Origin: Acidobacteriaceae bacterium
Lineage (GTDB): Bacteria; Acidobacteriota; Terriglobia; Terriglobales; Acidobacteriaceae
Reading direction: 5' to 3'
Assembly: GCA_027452245.1 (NCBI GenBank)
Contig: DAIDGW010000202.1
Location: 1 to 47,192 of the forward strand
Length of the DNA stretch: 47,192 nt
The translations under genes were made by a program, and so were the position numbers. The notes beneath the pieces were generated by a model. It did no database searches. It was not told the DNA's origin and saw only the letters and a program-made list of their open reading frames with translations. Below are positions 46,713 to 47,192 of the stretch, in pieces; the stretch's first letter is position 1, and every line of letters starts with the position of its first letter.

Positions 46713-47192
46713 TCAGGAAGAAATCGATGGGGAAAAGGATTGCGCCGCGATGCAACCCCGTGCTTTCCACCATTCCTCGAATTCGCGCAAGGCGAACTCG
46801 CATTGCAACCGATGGCGCTCTTTGCGGTCGCGAACCTTCTTGTCGAGCGGGGGCAGAAGATCGAAAGTGATGTTCGCCGGCTGGAAGTTTTTGGCGTCGG
46901 CGTGGGTGACGTAATGGGTCAGCGATCCGAATGCGGATGCCCGGGGAGCGGCGACCGGCGTGCTATCGGCGGCGAGCGCAGCGGCATGTACTCCCACCAG
47001 CAGTCCGGTGGCAATCGACTCGACGTATCCCTCAACGCCGCAAGTTTGTCCCGCAAACAAAACATTCGGATGCGCCTTCATCTGCAAGGTTTCGGTCAGC
47101 AGGGTCGGAGCGTTGATGTAGGTGTTGCGATGAATCTGCCCGTAGCGAAGGAAGCGCGCGTTCTCGAGGCCGGGGATCAAGCGCAGCACGCG
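46713..47192 (-). CDS. trmFO: Methylenetetrahydrofolate-tRNA-(uracil-54) methyltransferase, 3' part
   Basis: The visible 159 residues are the C-terminal part of TrmFO/Gid, open to the right edge. Diagnostic blocks are RNTYINAPTLLTETLQ, NVLFAGQTCGVEGYVESIAT, GLLVGVHAAAL, SAFGSLTHYVTHADAKNFQP and ITFDLLPPLDKKVRDRKERH. TrmFO is a folate- and FAD-dependent flavoprotein that makes ribothymidine at position 54 of tRNA, mostly in Firmicutes and various other lineages; it replaces TrmA. The N-terminal FAD-binding part lies outside the window. It is transcribed toward the FtsX permease gene, 90 bp away. Confidence 0.93.
   Translation of the reverse strand, partial: RVLRLIPGLENARFLRYGQIHRNTYINAPTLLTETLQMKAHPNVLFAGQTCGVEGYVESIATGLLVGVHAAALAADSTPVAAPRASAFGSLTHYVTHADAKNFQPANITFDLLPPLDKKVRDRKERHRLQCEFALREFEEWWKARGCIAAQSFSPSISS

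Noticed and set aside
1-47192. tRNA, rRNA, CRISPR array, transposase or prophage genes
   Set aside because: No T-loop pattern with a matching acceptor stem, no spaced identical repeats and no integrase/transposase motif were found by eye; short dispersed palindromes are not CRISPR repeats.

Overview
The window looks like chromosomal DNA of an acidobacterium (Acidobacteriota, probably a Terriglobia/Koribacter-like lineage). The evidence is the mix of families: a giant Oar-type TonB receptor with an N-terminal carboxypeptidase-like domain, paired CRTAC1 (FG-GAP plus ASPIC/UnbV) proteins, long secreted TPR proteins, a heptaheme cytochrome fused to TPRs, orphan MacB/FtsX permeases, a membrane-anchored winged-helix regulator, a GloVer-repeat protein and an ECF42 sigma module. 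No tRNA, rRNA, transposase, phage gene or CRISPR array was seen. Taxonomy is inferred from gene content only.

Layout. 0-1.6 kb: the end of an unknown gene, a GbsR/MarR-like regulator with a palindromic operator candidate, and an HU-type DNA-binding protein. 1.6-16.2 kb: an accessory, envelope-directed block containing a ToxR-like membrane regulator divergent from the TonB receptor, a heptaheme cytochrome/TPR protein, two secreted TPR proteins, a GH130 glycoside phosphorylase/hydrolase-like protein and two convergent paralogous CRTAC1 proteins, one with a Sec-type and one with a Tat-type N-terminus. 16.3-18.1 kb: ACT-domain protein, wHTH regulator overlapping a membrane protein, and a DUF2905 protein. 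18.1-22.8 kb: xseA followed by the cdaA-cdaR-glmM cluster (c-di-AMP synthesis and its cell-wall partner). 22.9-31.5 kb: M13 metallopeptidase, polytopic membrane protein, FtsX permease, metallophosphoesterase, RNase HI, adenosine deaminase-like enzyme and a secreted protein. 31.5-35.3 kb: a repeat-rich stretch with a GNAT acetyltransferase and a GloVer-repeat protein. 35.3-38.7 kb: DUF4440 protein, selB and an outer-membrane-like protein. 38.9-42.3 kb: a minus-strand run DUF1761, YCII/DGPF, secreted protein, VOC, ECF42 sigma. 42.8-47.2 kb: a membrane protein, two FtsX permeases and the 3' part of trmFO.

How the genes fit together. The 3-16 kb block is most simply read as an export/uptake and periplasmic redox or carbohydrate system: every structural gene carries a signal sequence, and the regulator is membrane-anchored. 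CdaA, CdaR and GlmM are a known functional set. The ECF42 module has the usual DGPF partner gene. SelB implies that this organism reads some UGA codons as selenocysteine, but no selA, selC or selenoprotein is visible here.

Non-coding DNA carries several dispersed palindromic repeats (a GTCATcyTGAGCG family, a CCCGGCGTT/AACGCCGGG family and GC-rich hairpins). Many genes have a -10-like hexamer only 5-9 nt before the start codon and no Shine-Dalgarno, which suggests leaderless transcripts.
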